A stretch of DNA of 64,000 bases from Epiperipatus broadwayi (GCA_028023455.1 JAQFVV010006353.1:620001-684000), one strand, 5' to 3'. Numbered from the stretch's first letter, positions 38,869-51,240 are shown. A program made the numbers and translations. Notes: generated by a model from the sequence alone, not told the origin.

Positions 38869-40179
38869 GATATTACAGCAAAATAAAGGAAATGGTGAAT
38901 TTGGTAATATTTCTGATGTTTTGTTGTTGTTGTTGCTTTCAATAATATTGTCAATTCTGCTTAAAAAAATCAAATTCCAGATGTTTAAATTTTCAAATAA
39001 TGTATTCCAAATCTTTTCATGTAATGCATGGAGAATGATTTCCCTAGAATACTTTAATTTCACAATCTGAGATTCTGTTAATAATACTTCAAGAGCATCC
39101 TCTTCTGAGACTAGCACGAGAGGAAGCAATCTTCCAGTCATGTGACTTTTCGCAATGGCATTAACTATGTTAACAATGACCTAGAATGAAAGTTTTGCAA
39201 TCTTCTTTCTCTTGTGAAATCTTTTGGAGCCCATTTCCATAAATCATATTCCTTCATATTGGCACATTTTTGTAATTAATATAATTGTGATTTATACAAA
39301 TTTGTACATGGTAACTGCAAATGAAAACCCCAAGAGTGGGAATAAAAAGCAATGAAACAATAAGGCAAACAGGAAGTGCTTAAATATTTACATTTAAAGC
39401 TCAAAGATATAACAAATCCAAAAAATACATGACAGATTATCTGTCTTGTTACATTATCATCATTATTCAACTTTTGTCAAGTACCCTTAGAAATCCTGAT
39501 TGTGTGCATGTTTGAAAATAACTGCCCTAGACTGGTAAACAGTGGCAAATTTGAATTTCAACAATCAAACTAGAATAAATACGTATTCCAAAATCAATAA
39601 TTTTCACATTGTACTAAATTACCATAAAAAAGACGATTGCAGCGCCATCTATGACAAATGATTGAAAACGAAAATCAACCCATATCCAAAAGAACTTATT
39701 TAAGAAGTACAAACATTTAACCATCAGTAAATTGAAAATTTTTTTAAAAAAATAAATTATATAAGCTTATCAAATTAAAAATATTTACATTTAGAAATGA
39801 GAGATTTACAAAAGCAAAATTAATGCATCATTTTGACATATACTAGAAAGAAAAAAAAGATTCCATCTCCATTTAGTTAAATCCTTCATATAATGCCAAA
39901 ATATTAAATTTCATCTCAAACATTCTGTCCATTTCCATGAATATTATTTATAAAATCATTTATTCTTTTTTTTTAAAAAAAATACTGATTGTGTGTCTAA
40001 GATATATATAAATGGAATATTATCTCTTTATATAAGTCACTACATAGTCAACTTTTAATAATTATACTAACTTTGTATCTTCACAATGCCACAATATTTT
40101 CCCTTAGTTGTATGCTTCCCAGAGCAGTTTTTTTCTTTCCCAGAATCACTTACTGCAAATTGCAGTAATTAATGTCCAT

Positions 40180-40495
40180 ATCCTCAGATCAATTTCTGGT
40201 AGCAGCACTCTAGTACTCAGCGAATTGTGCATCAAAATCTCTAGCTAATGCCTACTAATCCAATATCCCCAAACTAGTGTCTAGCTTGTGGCTCTCATCA
40301 ATGGGGAGTCTTAGATCTGAGAGCACTGCACTTAGATCTTTGGATCAAATGCATCCCTCCAGAAGCCACCTTCCATAGGCTAGAAACTAATCTGAGGATA
40401 TTGAATGATTAGGTACTAACTAGGGTTTTTATGCATAAAACTTCTAGCATCCATTGTTTACTATGGCTTACATCAGGTGGCACTAGTGTATGAAT
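40180..40495. repeat. Foldback repeat family, diverged palindromic copy
   Basis: It contains CCAATATCCCCAAACTAGTGTCTAGCTTGTGG, TTAGATCTGAGAGCACTGCACTTAGATC and, inverted, CTAGAAACTAATCTGAGGATATTG with CATCCATTGTTTACTATGGC. It matches 7104-7482 in layout. Confidence 0.65.
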
Positions 40496-40544
40496 AATGA
40501 TGAATAATTATAATAATTATGATAAATTGATAAATGAAGCAAAG

Positions 40545-41595
40545 AAAAGAAAGGGATTGATAAAAAAAATTAAGAGTGTTTTCATATAATAAATATGAAG
40601 TAGCTAGAATTATATAGAAAGGAGTTGCAGTAGCAACATATGGTAATGATGCATTATATGTTAGTAAAGAGGTATTAAATTATTTAGAAAAAGTTCAAAG
40701 GGAAGTAGGAAGGCATGCATTGGATGCAGAAGTATGGACAGCAAGGGAGGCAATTCAAGGAGAAATGGGATGGTCAAGTTTTCATATGAGAGATGCAAAA
40801 AGTAAAATGAAAATGTTTGGTAGATTGCAGTTTATGGATAATAAAAGAATAGACAAAATAGTATTTAATTGGGTTATGAGTAAAGGCAGGTAACAAGATG
40901 GGTGAGAAAGCTAATGCAGTATGCAAAAGATTTGGATAAAGACTTTATATCAGTATATTTGTACAAAAGATGGGATGATTGTGTTAAAAGGATTGTTGAG
41001 TGTTATAATAGTAAGGAATGGAATAAAAGAATAGATTTATTAATAAAGAATAGGGAGTTAGAGAGAATGAAAAATAGTATGGAGAGTAAAAAGAGTTTAA
41101 ATATATATAGAAATAAACAGAATATTAGGTGTGAGTTAATATATGATAATAGTAAGGAAAGTAGTTTATTGTTTAAAACTCGAATGAGATCTTTAGCTAT
41201 AAGAGAATATACATGTAAATGGAAAAATATGGGTGATTTATTTTATAAATTATGTAAGGAAGGAATAGAAAATATTAGGCATTTGTAATTGAATGTAAAT
41301 GCTTGAAAACAGAAAGGGCACATATAATGAAGATATGGAAGATAAACATGAAAAAAGTGATTATACAGAAAGTGAATTATTGGTTTTTATGCTGGGTTTG
41401 GGAAATGATAAGAGTGTATTAGATATTAATGCTATAGAGTTGACAAAGATCATGATGTGGAAATGGTATGGAGCAGAATATGGAAAAACTTAGAGTGGAG
41501 AATGGAAAATTAAGTGGCTAACAGGTTTATCTGGGCATAATTGCTCAGATATTCTTGACTTCGTTTAAGGAAAAGCCACAATACATCACATCACA
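40545..41595 (+). mobile_element. Non-LTR retrotransposon 3' fragment, third LINE family
   Basis: The translation shows an ATYGNDAL start, LEKVQREVGRHALDA, AIQGEMGWSSF, KMFGRLQFMD and then, after a stop near 40893, VRKLMQYAKDLDKDF. A LCKEGIENIRHL..EC region resembles a C-terminal zinc-binding motif. This order is typical of the region after the reverse transcriptase in many LINEs. It ends in CATCACATCACATCA. Frameshifts occur near 40893 and 41285. Confidence 0.75.
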
Positions 41596-41599
41596 TCAT

Positions 41600-41885
41600 A
41601 ATAAAGTTATGGAAGATTAAATATGAACAAAATGATTATACGGAAAGTGAGTTATTGGTTTTTATGCTAGGTTTTGGAAAAGATAAGGGAGGTTTAGATA
41701 TGAAGGTCATGGAGTTGACAAAGATTATGTTGTGGAAATGGGATGGAGCAGATTATGGGAAAACTTAGCGTGGAGAATGGAATGGAAAAGAAAGGTAAAG
41801 TGGCTAACAGGTTTCTCTGGGCATAGTTGCTGAGAGATTCCTGAGTCCGTATAAGGAGAAGTCACAGTGCATCACATCACATTAT
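41600..41885 (+). mobile_element. Third LINE family, additional 3' end
   Basis: This segment repeats the last 290 bp of the preceding copy (the part encoding GFGKDKGGLD.. and WKWDGADYGKT) directly behind its CATCACATCA tail. It ends with the same GTGCATCACATCACATT tail, so two 3' ends lie in tandem. Confidence 0.7.
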
Positions 41886-42055
41886 TATTTTAACAGCTTG
41901 TGTACAAATAGAAAATGGTGACCACGTGATGTTCTAGTGGGTTTAAAATAAAAGTGGTTAAAGTTTTGTTTTAGATGCTAATTTATCGCATATCTCCCAT
42001 TTTCTGCTTTTGTTAAAAAAAAATCACGAATAATAATAACAACTTTGCTCAACAG

Positions 42056-42148
42056 TTCATTAAAAGTTCAGGTGTCGGTAGTATCAACACTGTTGTCGAT
42101 CAAGGACTTTATGCTTCAGGATCAGACGCTGCCAGTACACTAAATGAT
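42056..42148 (+). CDS. Exon-like orphan segment, unknown product
   Basis: An open segment of 31 codons containing SSGVGSINTVVDQGLYASGS is bounded by a ttgctcaacag acceptor-like site and a GTAAGC donor-like site, phase 0 at both ends. Its GC content and codon-like composition stand out from its surroundings. It lies on the strand opposite DRC4, so it would belong to a nested or overlapping gene or to a captured exon or pseudogene. I do not recognise the protein, and no partner exon was found nearby. Confidence 0.35.
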
Positions 42149-43374
42149 GTAAGCAAACTCCTGATTTGTTTTGGTTCGATTTTTAACTCTGTATGTATAT
42201 TAATTTATTTACTGTACTGTATGAATTATTTTTTAATGTACGCATATTCAAGATTAAACGAAAAATCTTTCATGAAGTAAATCCTAATTCAAGCTAAAAT
42301 AATAAATCTTGAAGAGTCTGGATTAAAAGAACTGTACCCATGGTGACTGCAATAGAATTGTGGATGAACTGGACATTTGGTTTTAAGCATAAAAATAACT
42401 GACCTTTAAATATTACAAGCAAACATCCCTCTCAGAGCGTAGCAAATTATTCACAATTCCTTATTGAATACATTGTTTTTCTATAAATATATCTATAAAC
42501 GTGATTTATCTTGAACACAATCTAACCTCCAAGAAGCTTATTCAAACTTGTTTGAATAAATTGGCACATAAGGATGGTGACAAAACACATATATTTTACC
42601 CCCCCCCCCGATGTGTTTAGGCATCTCTAACTGAATATAAAAATTAGCTAACAATGAATAAGATTACATTGTAAATAAACAATAATAACACCCTACTCTA
42701 AGTTCTTTACAAAATACAATATTTTATTATTCACCCTTTCAAAAATAGCTGACAGTTTCAATCGTCCAATGATCTTCTTCAGAGCTGCAATATACCAAAT
42801 ATATATCACAGATTAAATTGTCTGAAGATTATTTTATTGCCCTTGCTTATCAGAAACTATTAGTTGATGAAATACCATTAAAAAAAAAGCTCAAATTCAG
42901 TATTCTTTTACTCTCAGTAAAATATTGACATAGTAAATGCTAGGAAATTTTCCCTTTTCCTTAGATTTAAATAATGGTTACCAAAATTGATAACGATCGC
43001 TGGTGATCACATGATAAACATTTGACCTGAATAACATTATCATCAGTTAACATCTTCAGGCTTATGAATAGCCTATATGTTATTGAAATGAATAAATCCA
43101 TCCATCTTGTAACTGGTTGTTCTTTTGGTTCACCTATCAATGTATAGACTGCTATGGAGAGACTTTATCTCTGGTCATAGTTTTCATTTGCATCATATTA
43201 TTTTATAACTAGAGTAAAAAAGTAAAAATGGTACAGAATTTATCATCAGTTTATAATTTTGCAGTCCAAATTTTAGAGAAAAATTTGCTGACATCACAAC
43301 TTAGTTTTGCCTGCATTGAAATCTATTTGTTCTAATAAATTAACATCCTGTTTTTAAACCTTTTTATTTAACAT

Positions 43375-43750
43375 AGAAATTCTGTTTGATTGTTTCTTTA
43401 TTTTGGTCAAATCTTCTAACCAATTTTTAACATGTAATATTCAATTTTTAAATACTTTTAAGTAACTTAGAAATTCTGTGTCTTTGTTTGTTTATTTGGT
43501 AAAATCTTGTAAATGATTTTTAACATACTTCTATCGAACATATTTTCTTCAAATTTTGTACATATGTTCGGTATTGATGACAAGGCAATATTTCAAGAAT
43601 GTCAAGCCAGTGTTCCAATTTAACAGTGTTGGTGAGCCAAATTTCAAGCCATGTTGATATTGATTCAGTAAATTTTCAGTGATACATACTAGAAGGCAGT
43701 ATATATTTTAAAAATATGCTTTCATTGAATTTCATAACTAATTCACTAAA
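43375..43750 (-). repeat. Dispersed repeat family X, inverted partial
   Basis: This is a minus-strand partner of 4490-4780 and 16101-16345, including CATTGAATTTCATAA, CAATATTTCAAGA and TTTGTTTATTTGG in reversed order. A further short duplicate of its end occurs at 43380-43430. Confidence 0.6.
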
Positions 43751-45284
43751 AAGCATTTAGAGTTAATTAATATAGGAAAAAATTTCAATTTATCATTTAT
43801 TTAACAAAACTTGCTTTTTGTAAAAAATGTTGTCTTCATAAATACAAAAATCTTTTAAACAATTTTTAACCAATCTAATTTTCTCCACAACATAATTCGT
43901 ATCAACTTCAACTTGCCACCTATTGAGAAAAATCACTAACTTCTCTATAACATATTGATAATTTTATATATATATTATTCATATTTTAGTTTTATAGATG
44001 TCAGGATATATGAAAATTTGCAACTTCAATCATGTTTAAACCCTAACTTGAATAGTTTCTATTGTCCTTTTGGCAGTCTCTAACTTTGTTAAAAATAGAA
44101 TGTTATATTTTTGAACAAATCAAAATCGGAAAAGACTGTCACAAGATGTTTGCTGACATATATGCAATACTGTAAAAATTATTTTAAAAATTTAAACATT
44201 TAAAGCATATGATATTTATTTGTTCACATTTTAAAAAGAAGTGTCAAATAAAAAAAAACTTTGTTTCTGAAAAAAATTAATCCTCCCTGATAGTTGCATA
44301 ACCAAATAGAGCTCTTGTTTTGATTATGATGTAATTTTATCAATATTTAAAGAAATCAAATGTGACATTTTAGAATTTACTTTGTTCCAAAACAAAAATA
44401 TCTATCAAATGAAGTCAGATTTATTATATTCTGATAAATAATAGTGGTTTAATTTTAAATTTAATATATAAGGCTTACTGCTAGCAAAAAGAATTAAAAC
44501 TCTCACAGCTCTAATGCAGTGTGAAAGTGTTAACATTAATTACATCCTCAGTTTTAGAATTTGAATAGTTATAAAAAGTCAATTAATACAATACAATTCA
44601 ATGTATAAAGGTGAAAGTCAATTGTAAAATATAATATATATAAAATTATTTTATAAAAAATGTTTTACTTAATTTGATGTGTAATGCAGTAAAAACCAAA
44701 AAATATATGTTTCCTCCAATCACAGTTAAGGTTATTATATGTAATATTACATAAGAGCCTAGGCTATCCATATATTAATTAATTCAACCATTAGTATTAA
44801 ATCTAATTATTGAATTAATTAACTTAGGGATACCCCATGCTTTTATTTCTAAGTTAAATATAACTACCAAAGCTGTGATTGGATGAAAAAATTTTACTTT
44901 TTTACTTTTAGTGTATTATTCATCAAATTAAATAAAAGTATTTTTTATATTATTTCCAGCATTTCAAGTAAGCTCTTTTCTAAAAAAATTAAATTCATAA
45001 AAAATACGGTCAATATTTTATTTCATTATTGTCGACTGAAGAACACCCTTTTCATTAAGTATTTTCTAATACCTTAAATATATCTCATATATAGATATTT
45101 ATTTATTTATAATGCATTAATAAAAAGCAAAGGTTATAGTGATAGGCATATAAATATCAGATAGTCAAATAGTAAAATTCTGGATAAATTAATAGACAAT
45201 TATAAATGAAGAGATGATATAAAATACAAAAAATAGAATCGTATATAAAATTTATTTGCAATCTTAGCAATATAATTTACTATG

Positions 45285-46065
45285 GTCATTTAGATTTTGC
45301 AGATGATGTAGTTGTTTTCGCAAATAATGCTTTGGAGTTACAGGAAATGTTGCAGGAGTTATCAGATGAAAGTGGGACTAAAGACAAATGTTAAAAAACT
45401 ACAGTAATGTTCAATGGATTTTCTCAAAATATAAAAATAAAGATTGATTATGATGAGTTAGAAGAAGTTAACAGCTACAAATACCTTGGTCAGATTATTA
45501 ATACAGATGGAAACATAATGGATGAAATTAATCATAGAATTAAACTTAGTTGGAGTGCTTTTGGTAGAAATAACTTGATACTAAAAGGAAATATGCCTAT
45601 GTGTTTGAAAAGGAATGTTTTTAATAAATGTGTTTTGCCAGTTCTTACTTATGGATCTGAGACTTGGACACTTAATAGAAAATCAGTGCAGAGACTTCAG
45701 ACCACTCAAAGAAGTATGGAAAGATGCATGTTGGGAGTAACAAGAAGAGCTCAAAAATGCAATATATGGGTAAGAGAACAAACAGGTGTTACTGACCTCA
45801 TTGAAAAAATTAAAAGACTGAAGTGGAGTTGGGATGGACATACTATTAGAAGAGATGATAGTAGATGGACAATTGAAATTTTACACTGAATTCCAAGAGA
45901 TTGTAAAAGACCCAGAAAGAGACCATATGAGAGATGGATGGATGAAATAAGAATGTGCGCAGGGGTGATGTAGAGAAGAGAAGCTAAAGATCAGAGTAGA
46001 TGGATTGAACTTGGAGAGACCTTCATCCTGCAGTGGATTGATAATGGTTGTTGTTGATGATGATA
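45285..46065 (+). mobile_element. RTE-like LINE 3' fragment
   Basis: This is the C-terminal part of a non-LTR retrotransposon reverse transcriptase. It contains the LDFADDVVVFANNA catalytic motif at about 45290-45335, a frameshift near 45370-45400, then a 160-codon stretch with KYLGQIINTDGN, LPVLTYGSETWTLN and RRDDSRWT. The 3' end is a TTGTTGATGATGAT simple tail. It faces the copy at 46545-47495 tail to tail. Clade assignment to RTE/BovB-type elements comes from memory of these motifs. Confidence 0.85.
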
Positions 46066-46544
46066 CAGGGAAACAGAGATAAGAGCCAAAGAATGTAACA
46101 ATGCAATTAATAGATGAGCTAATAAATTTGATATTCATTACTTAACATATTGACATAAAATAGATGCTAGTATAAATATTACATTTTAAAATTACATTAA
46201 ATATCCAAAAGGGAGACGAATATGTGAAACATATTACATTAAACATAACTTGAATAATTGTATGAATATTTACAAAACTTCAATAAATTTAGTTAGCAAA
46301 TGATCAATTAAAAATGAATGGAAAATTATATCTGGTAATACATAAAAGTTATATAATGTATTAATTATTCTGTATATTGTTAAGTTGTATAGTCAATTCT
46401 TTGACGTTATATTGGATTTCTATATGGAGGTTTTATTCTATTTTACAGATGTTTTATTTCATTATTGTTATTTTACTTTCATTATGGGACACTAGATGGT
46501 GTTTTATCTGCAATAATTGGTTGACATTCGAAAAGGGCTGTTGT

Positions 46545-47495
46545 CATCATCATCATCAACAACAACCATTATCAATCCACTGCAGGATGAAGGTCTCTCC
46601 AAGTTTAATCCATCTTCTCTGATCTTTAGCTTCTCCACATCACCCCTGCACACTTTCTTATTTCATCCATCCATCTCACACGTGGTCTCTTTCTGGGTCT
46701 TTTACAATCTCTTTGGAATCCAGTTTAAGATCTCAATTGTCCATCTATTATCATCTCTTCTAGCAATATGTCCAGCCCAACTCCACTTCAATCTTTTAAT
46801 TTTTTCAATGAGGTCAGTGACACCTATTTGTTCTCTTACCCATACATTGTGTTTTCGATCCCTTCTTGTTACTCCCAACGTGCATCTCTCCATACTTCTT
46901 TGAGTGGTCTGGAGTCTCTGTATTGCTCTTCTATTAAGTGTCCAAGTCTCAGATCCATAAGTAAGAACTGGTAAAACACATTTGTTAAAAACCTTCCTTT
47001 TCAAACACATAGATATGTTTCCTTTTAGTATCAAGTTATTTCTACCAAAAGTATTTCAACCAAGTTTAATTCTATGATTAATTTCATTCATCATGTTTCC
47101 ATCTGTATTAATAATCTGACCAAGGTATTTGTATCTGTTAACTTCTAATTCATCATAATCAATCTTTATTTTCATATTTTGAGCAAATCGATTAAACATT
47201 ACTTTAGTCTTTTTAACATTTATCTTTAGTCCTACTTTCCTACTTTCATTTGATAACTCCTGCAATATTTCCTGTAAAGCATTATTTGCAAAAACAACTA
47301 TATCATCTGCAAAATCTAAATGACTTAAATAATCTCCATTTACTTTCACTCCTTTAGTTTCCCATTTTAATCCACAAAATACTTTTTGCAACACTGCTGT
47401 AAAAAGTTTTGGAGATATGGAGTCACCTTGTCTTACACCTTTCTCAATGTTGACTTTCCCAGTATCATTATGTAATTGTAGCTGTTGTATATGAT
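46545..47495 (-). mobile_element. RTE-like LINE 3' fragment, longer copy
   Basis: This is the same family as 45285-46065, in the opposite orientation. It shows HLDFADDIVVFANNA, VKKTKVMFN, YLGQIINTDGN and LTYGSETWTLN in two frames separated by one lesion near 47035-47055, and ends with GTTGTTGATGATGATGATG. It is truncated at its 5' side near 47495. Confidence 0.87.
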
Positions 47496-47894
47496 TTTAA
47501 TTATTTCGTATTTAAAAAAATCACATATAGTTGATTTCTTTATTAATTTTTTCACTATAAATAAGAATTATAAAAATAATGTGAAATTATTTGTTATTAT
47601 TAATTTATTTAATAATCTAATAGTTTTATGGTTTAGGAATTCGTCAGAAGTTTAAACAATGGCAGTAATATAAATGAACTGTGATTCGTTAACTTTGAAC
47701 TCTATCATTGAACTAAAAATAGAGGATATTATCCCATTAGAAATTAATAATAATAAAAATAATAAGGATATAATATCTTTGGGGTTCAAAACATACCGTA
47801 ATATTGCATTCAAGTAAAATAAATAATCTATATTTAAAATAACCTATAAATAAAACATACAACAACAATAAAAATATTAATAACAACAACTGAC

Positions 47895-48101
47895 CATTTT
47901 TAAGTTTTTAATATTGTCTTCATGCTGCAATTCTTGTTCTTTCAAATGAGTTTTTAAATCTTTTTTCTCTCGATATAATTCTTTTTCATTTTCTCGCTGA
48001 TCATCTTCAAGATTTTTTATCTTGGTTGCGGTTTCGCCTTTCAGCTCTGATAAATTGTTTTGATATTCGTACATTAAATGCTTCACTTTTTGCTTGTATA
48101 T
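47895..48101 (-). CDS. GAS8: DRC4/GAS8 exon (second visible exon)
   Basis: This exon encodes 69 codons beginning IYKQKVKHLMYEYQNNLSE and ending EDNIKNLKM. It aligns with the GAS8 segment YKQKVKHLLYEHQNN and its KEQEL block (about human residues 97-165, from memory). The composition is highly charged and heptad-like, as expected for the continuous coiled coil. The acceptor is ttaatag and the donor is GTCAGT, a less common but valid GT site; both ends are phase 0. About 130 bp upstream in the sense direction lie a 125-bp pyrimidine-rich tract and an AAT microsatellite, which could influence recognition of this acceptor (inference). The next exon is 28.4 kb away. Confidence 0.94.
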
Positions 48102-48194
48102 CTATTAATGTGAATATATTATTCTTAATTTTTACAATATTATATGTGTAAGATAAATCAAAATTTAAAAAATGAAAATCATAATTATAACTTA

Positions 48195-48231
<37 letters not shown>
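48195..48231. repeat. AAT microsatellite
   Basis: About 12 AAT units lie about 95 bp upstream, in gene orientation, of the DRC4 exon at 47895-48101. Confidence 0.95.
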
Positions 48232-48232
<1 letters not shown>

Positions 48233-48357
48233 GAGGAGAGAACAAAGAAGAAGAAAAAAAGAGGAGGAAAAGAAGCAGAGGAAGAAAAAAGAAGAAGAGG
48301 ATGAGAAGAATAAGAAAACAAGGAGAAGAAAAAGGGAGAGGAGGAGAAGAGCAGTTT
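48232..48357. repeat. Purine-rich tract (pyrimidine-rich on the gene's sense strand)
   Basis: About 125 bp is almost pure purine on the plus strand (AGGAGAGAACAAAGAAG-type). In the sense direction of DRC4 it is a polypyrimidine tract about 130 nt from the splice acceptor at 48101. Confidence 0.9.
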
Positions 48358-49454
48358 TATTACTGAGGAGTTCATAATAAGTTTGAGCATTGGAAGCAAC
48401 AGAGAAATAGGTATAATCCATGGATCTTAAGCTCTATAATTGCTATATCACTGCACTAAAGATGTATAGCAAGAGTTTAAAATATAATATAAATTAAGAC
48501 AAATACATTATTGCACTAAGATTTAATTTGATGTAATAATAAGAGAACACTGGTCTATAACTTATTCCTACTATTTTCCCAAATTAATTTTAGTTCATAT
48601 TTGGATCACTAATACAATTTTTATAATAAAATAAAATTCTTAGTCTACGATATTAAATTTTCATTACTTAATTATTAGATTTTATATTATTACAAATATA
48701 ATATTATAAGATTATAATAATAACTTGAAATTTTTTCTAAAAACACCAATGTGTGAAAAATCTTGGAATAAGTAGATTAAGGTTGTATCTAATAGGTTTC
48801 AGATTGAGTGTTTTACACTTGTGTTTTTGCGATATTATTGATAAAAATGGATGGGTGTCAATCTGTCAATTCAGATGATGCTAGTTACATCGGAAAATTA
48901 GATTGTTGTCCCCTTACAGTCATTTTTTTTGTTTAAACAGTGATGTGTGGTAGATGAACAATTCCTATCCTATATTATCTATTTTATTTCATACGTCTGT
49001 AGTGATGTGTTTGTGACTTCCAATCACTAATACATGGTACTACATACTCTAAGAAGTATAGTATGTGATAGAAGATTAATTCCTACCATATGTATATAAT
49101 GTATCATGTATTGGTTCTTGTTCAGAAACTATTGCAGTACAAATGTTATTTCTTGTATTTTACAATCATTTTATTATTTCATTTCTTGCTACTATCATAA
49201 TCTGAAATTATCACAGCAATCAATTAGTTAAACCATTCTTGTTTATAATATTGTATTATCCTCATTTAGCAAGGTCATTTAGTCTTAGAACAGGAGTAAT
49301 GAGATGTGCATGCAGTTAGGAATCTATGCAGTAGTTGGGATCCATTCACAAACAACTAATGATATTATACATTAGTACTTTACAAATATGAATTGTTTTA
49401 AAATATTTAAGCATTACACCACCATATACAATATCTGTGCATAATGTAAATTAA

Positions 49455-49564
<110 letters not shown>

Positions 49565-49937
49565 CCACTACATTTAGCAACAAACTGCTACACATTCGAA
49601 ATAGAGATAAAATAATAACCAACCCCCACTTTTATGCAGCAACATGGTCATTGTTAAAACAACCATCAATGCTGTGAATGCTGCAAAGAAAACTATCATA
49701 CAACTAACATTCAAAGTGACATGTGGACAAAACTAAATAAGCTCCTCAAACTTTAGAACACTGATTATTTTTGCTTTTTTAATTTTTATATTGTTATAGT
49801 CCATTAACCACAAAGTGTAACCACTAAATTCATTTATATGTGTTTACCCTAATATTATTCATTGTATGTTAAATTTCAAATTTTTTAGATGCAAACTTAT
49901 GTAAACCATTGAGATCAATAAAGCCTTTATTGAAACG

Positions 49938-50407
49938 TAATAATAATAATAGTAATAATAATAATAATAAGAAGAAGAAGAAGAAGGAGGAGAAGGAGGA
50001 GGAGGAGAAGAAGAAGAAGAAGAAGAAGAAGAAGAAGAAGAAGAAGAAGAAGAAGAAGAAGAAGAAGAAGAAGAAGAAGAAGAAGAAGAAGAAGAAGAAG
50101 AAGAAGAAGAAGAAGAAGAAGAAGAAGAAGAAGAAGAAGAAGAAGAAGAAGAAGAAGAAGAAGAAGAAGAAGAAGAAGAAGAAGAAGAAGAAGAAGAAGA
50201 AGAAGAAGAAGAAGAAGAAGAAGAAGAAGAAGAAGAAGAAGAAGAAGAAGAAGAAGAAGAAGAAGAAGAAGAAGAAGAAGAAGAAGAAGAAGAAGAAGAA
50301 GAAGAAGAAGAAGAAGAAGAAGAAGAAGAAGAAGAAGAAGAAGAAGAAGAAGAAGAAGAAGAAGAAGAAGAAGAAGAAGAAGAAGATGAAGAAGAAGAAG
50401 AAGAAGA
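49938..50407. repeat. AAT plus long GAA triplet repeat
   Basis: About 32 bp of AAT repeat leads into roughly 435 bp of GAA repeat on the plus strand. The GAA part is interrupted by GGA/GAGG variants at about 49985-50010 and one GAT near 50386, so about 125 units are uninterrupted. In the sense direction of DRC4 it is a CTT repeat. Poly-lysine and poly-serine ORFs here are artefacts. Long GAA/TTC tracts are known to form triplex DNA and hinder transcription in other genes. Confidence 0.97.
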
Positions 50408-51094
50408 CAACGACTTAAAAAGGTTTATTTACCATGAATTAATTTATAAACCAATTAACTAAAGTGCCAGCAAAATATGTTGTTTTGTATATACATAAAT
50501 AAATTGTGTTTGACTCATTATTTTTGGCAGCTTGCCATCATTATTTACAATCAATAACTTAAATAAAATAGTTAAGAGTTTCTACCTGACCTTAGCAGGC
50601 TATAAAAGAAAAAAGTATCAGTTTGTGATGTCAGAATATGGAATGCACGTGTGGATTGCTCTGGGGTGATGTTCACTTAGGTTGACAACATCGTTAAATT
50701 AATAGTCTTGGAATTAAAAAAAATCATATATTTTCTTATGATATTATTTCAAAATTATAATTTTTCCTCTTTTTTAATACTTTCATTATTATTTTTTTCT
50801 TCCAACATTTTGCCCGGTTAGTAATCTTCTTCAGAGCTGGAATTACTATATATATATAGGTGTGTGTTTACTTTTTCTCAGTATGCAAATATTATATAAT
50901 AAAATATTACCATTTAACCTTGAAAAAGACAGTCAAATAATTGAATAGAAAAAAAAAATAATTAAAGCATTAAATAAATAAATAATTAATGATTTACTGC
51001 TTGGGAATTGATAAGAAATTCAAAAACCCCAAAATGGTAACCTTGAGCTCCAAAATATCTCTCTCTACCATTATACCAAATTATGCAAGTCTAT

Positions 51095-51240
51095 TAAAGC
51101 TCTAAATAGGGATTTTATGCACAAACCTTCTTGCATCCATTGATTACTGTGGTTTGCACTGAGTGGCACTACTGTATAGAGAGTTTTGGCTGTTTTAACA
51201 GCTTGGGCAAGCATAAGAAATGGTGATCATGTGATGTGTA
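51095..51240 (+). repeat. Foldback repeat family, single arm
   Basis: TAGGGATTTTATGCACAAAC, CATCCATTGATTACTGTGG and ACTGTATAGAGAGTTTTGG are followed by GGTGATCATGTGATG, the outer flank also seen at about 20995 and 41925. Confidence 0.75.

Larger units (their letters stand above)
19514..47894 (-). other. DRC4/GAS8 intron (28.4 kb, hosts the LTR element)
   Basis: This is the largest visible intron. About a third is the 10-kb LTR retrotransposon at 27908-37964. Other content is LINE fragments (20130-20490, 21225-22200, 40545-41885, 45285-47495), a primer-binding-site/LTR junction near 22495-22520, a SINE at 26901-26995, foldback elements and an exon-like ORF at 42056-42148. In 22600-26880, 27010-27900, 38000-38600, 39150-40140 and 42180-43360 I see only AT-rich sequence and homopolymer runs, including C runs near 23477, 24030 and 42600. 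Confidence 0.8.

Noticed and set aside
48007-48421. Several ORFs of low-complexity leucine, serine or lysine
   Set aside because: They are translations of the AAT and purine-rich tracts next to the DRC4 exon; only 47895-48101 is supported.
49859-50418. Long poly-serine and poly-lysine open frames
   Set aside because: They are produced by the GAA/CTT triplet repeat read in different frames; no gene evidence beyond the repeat.
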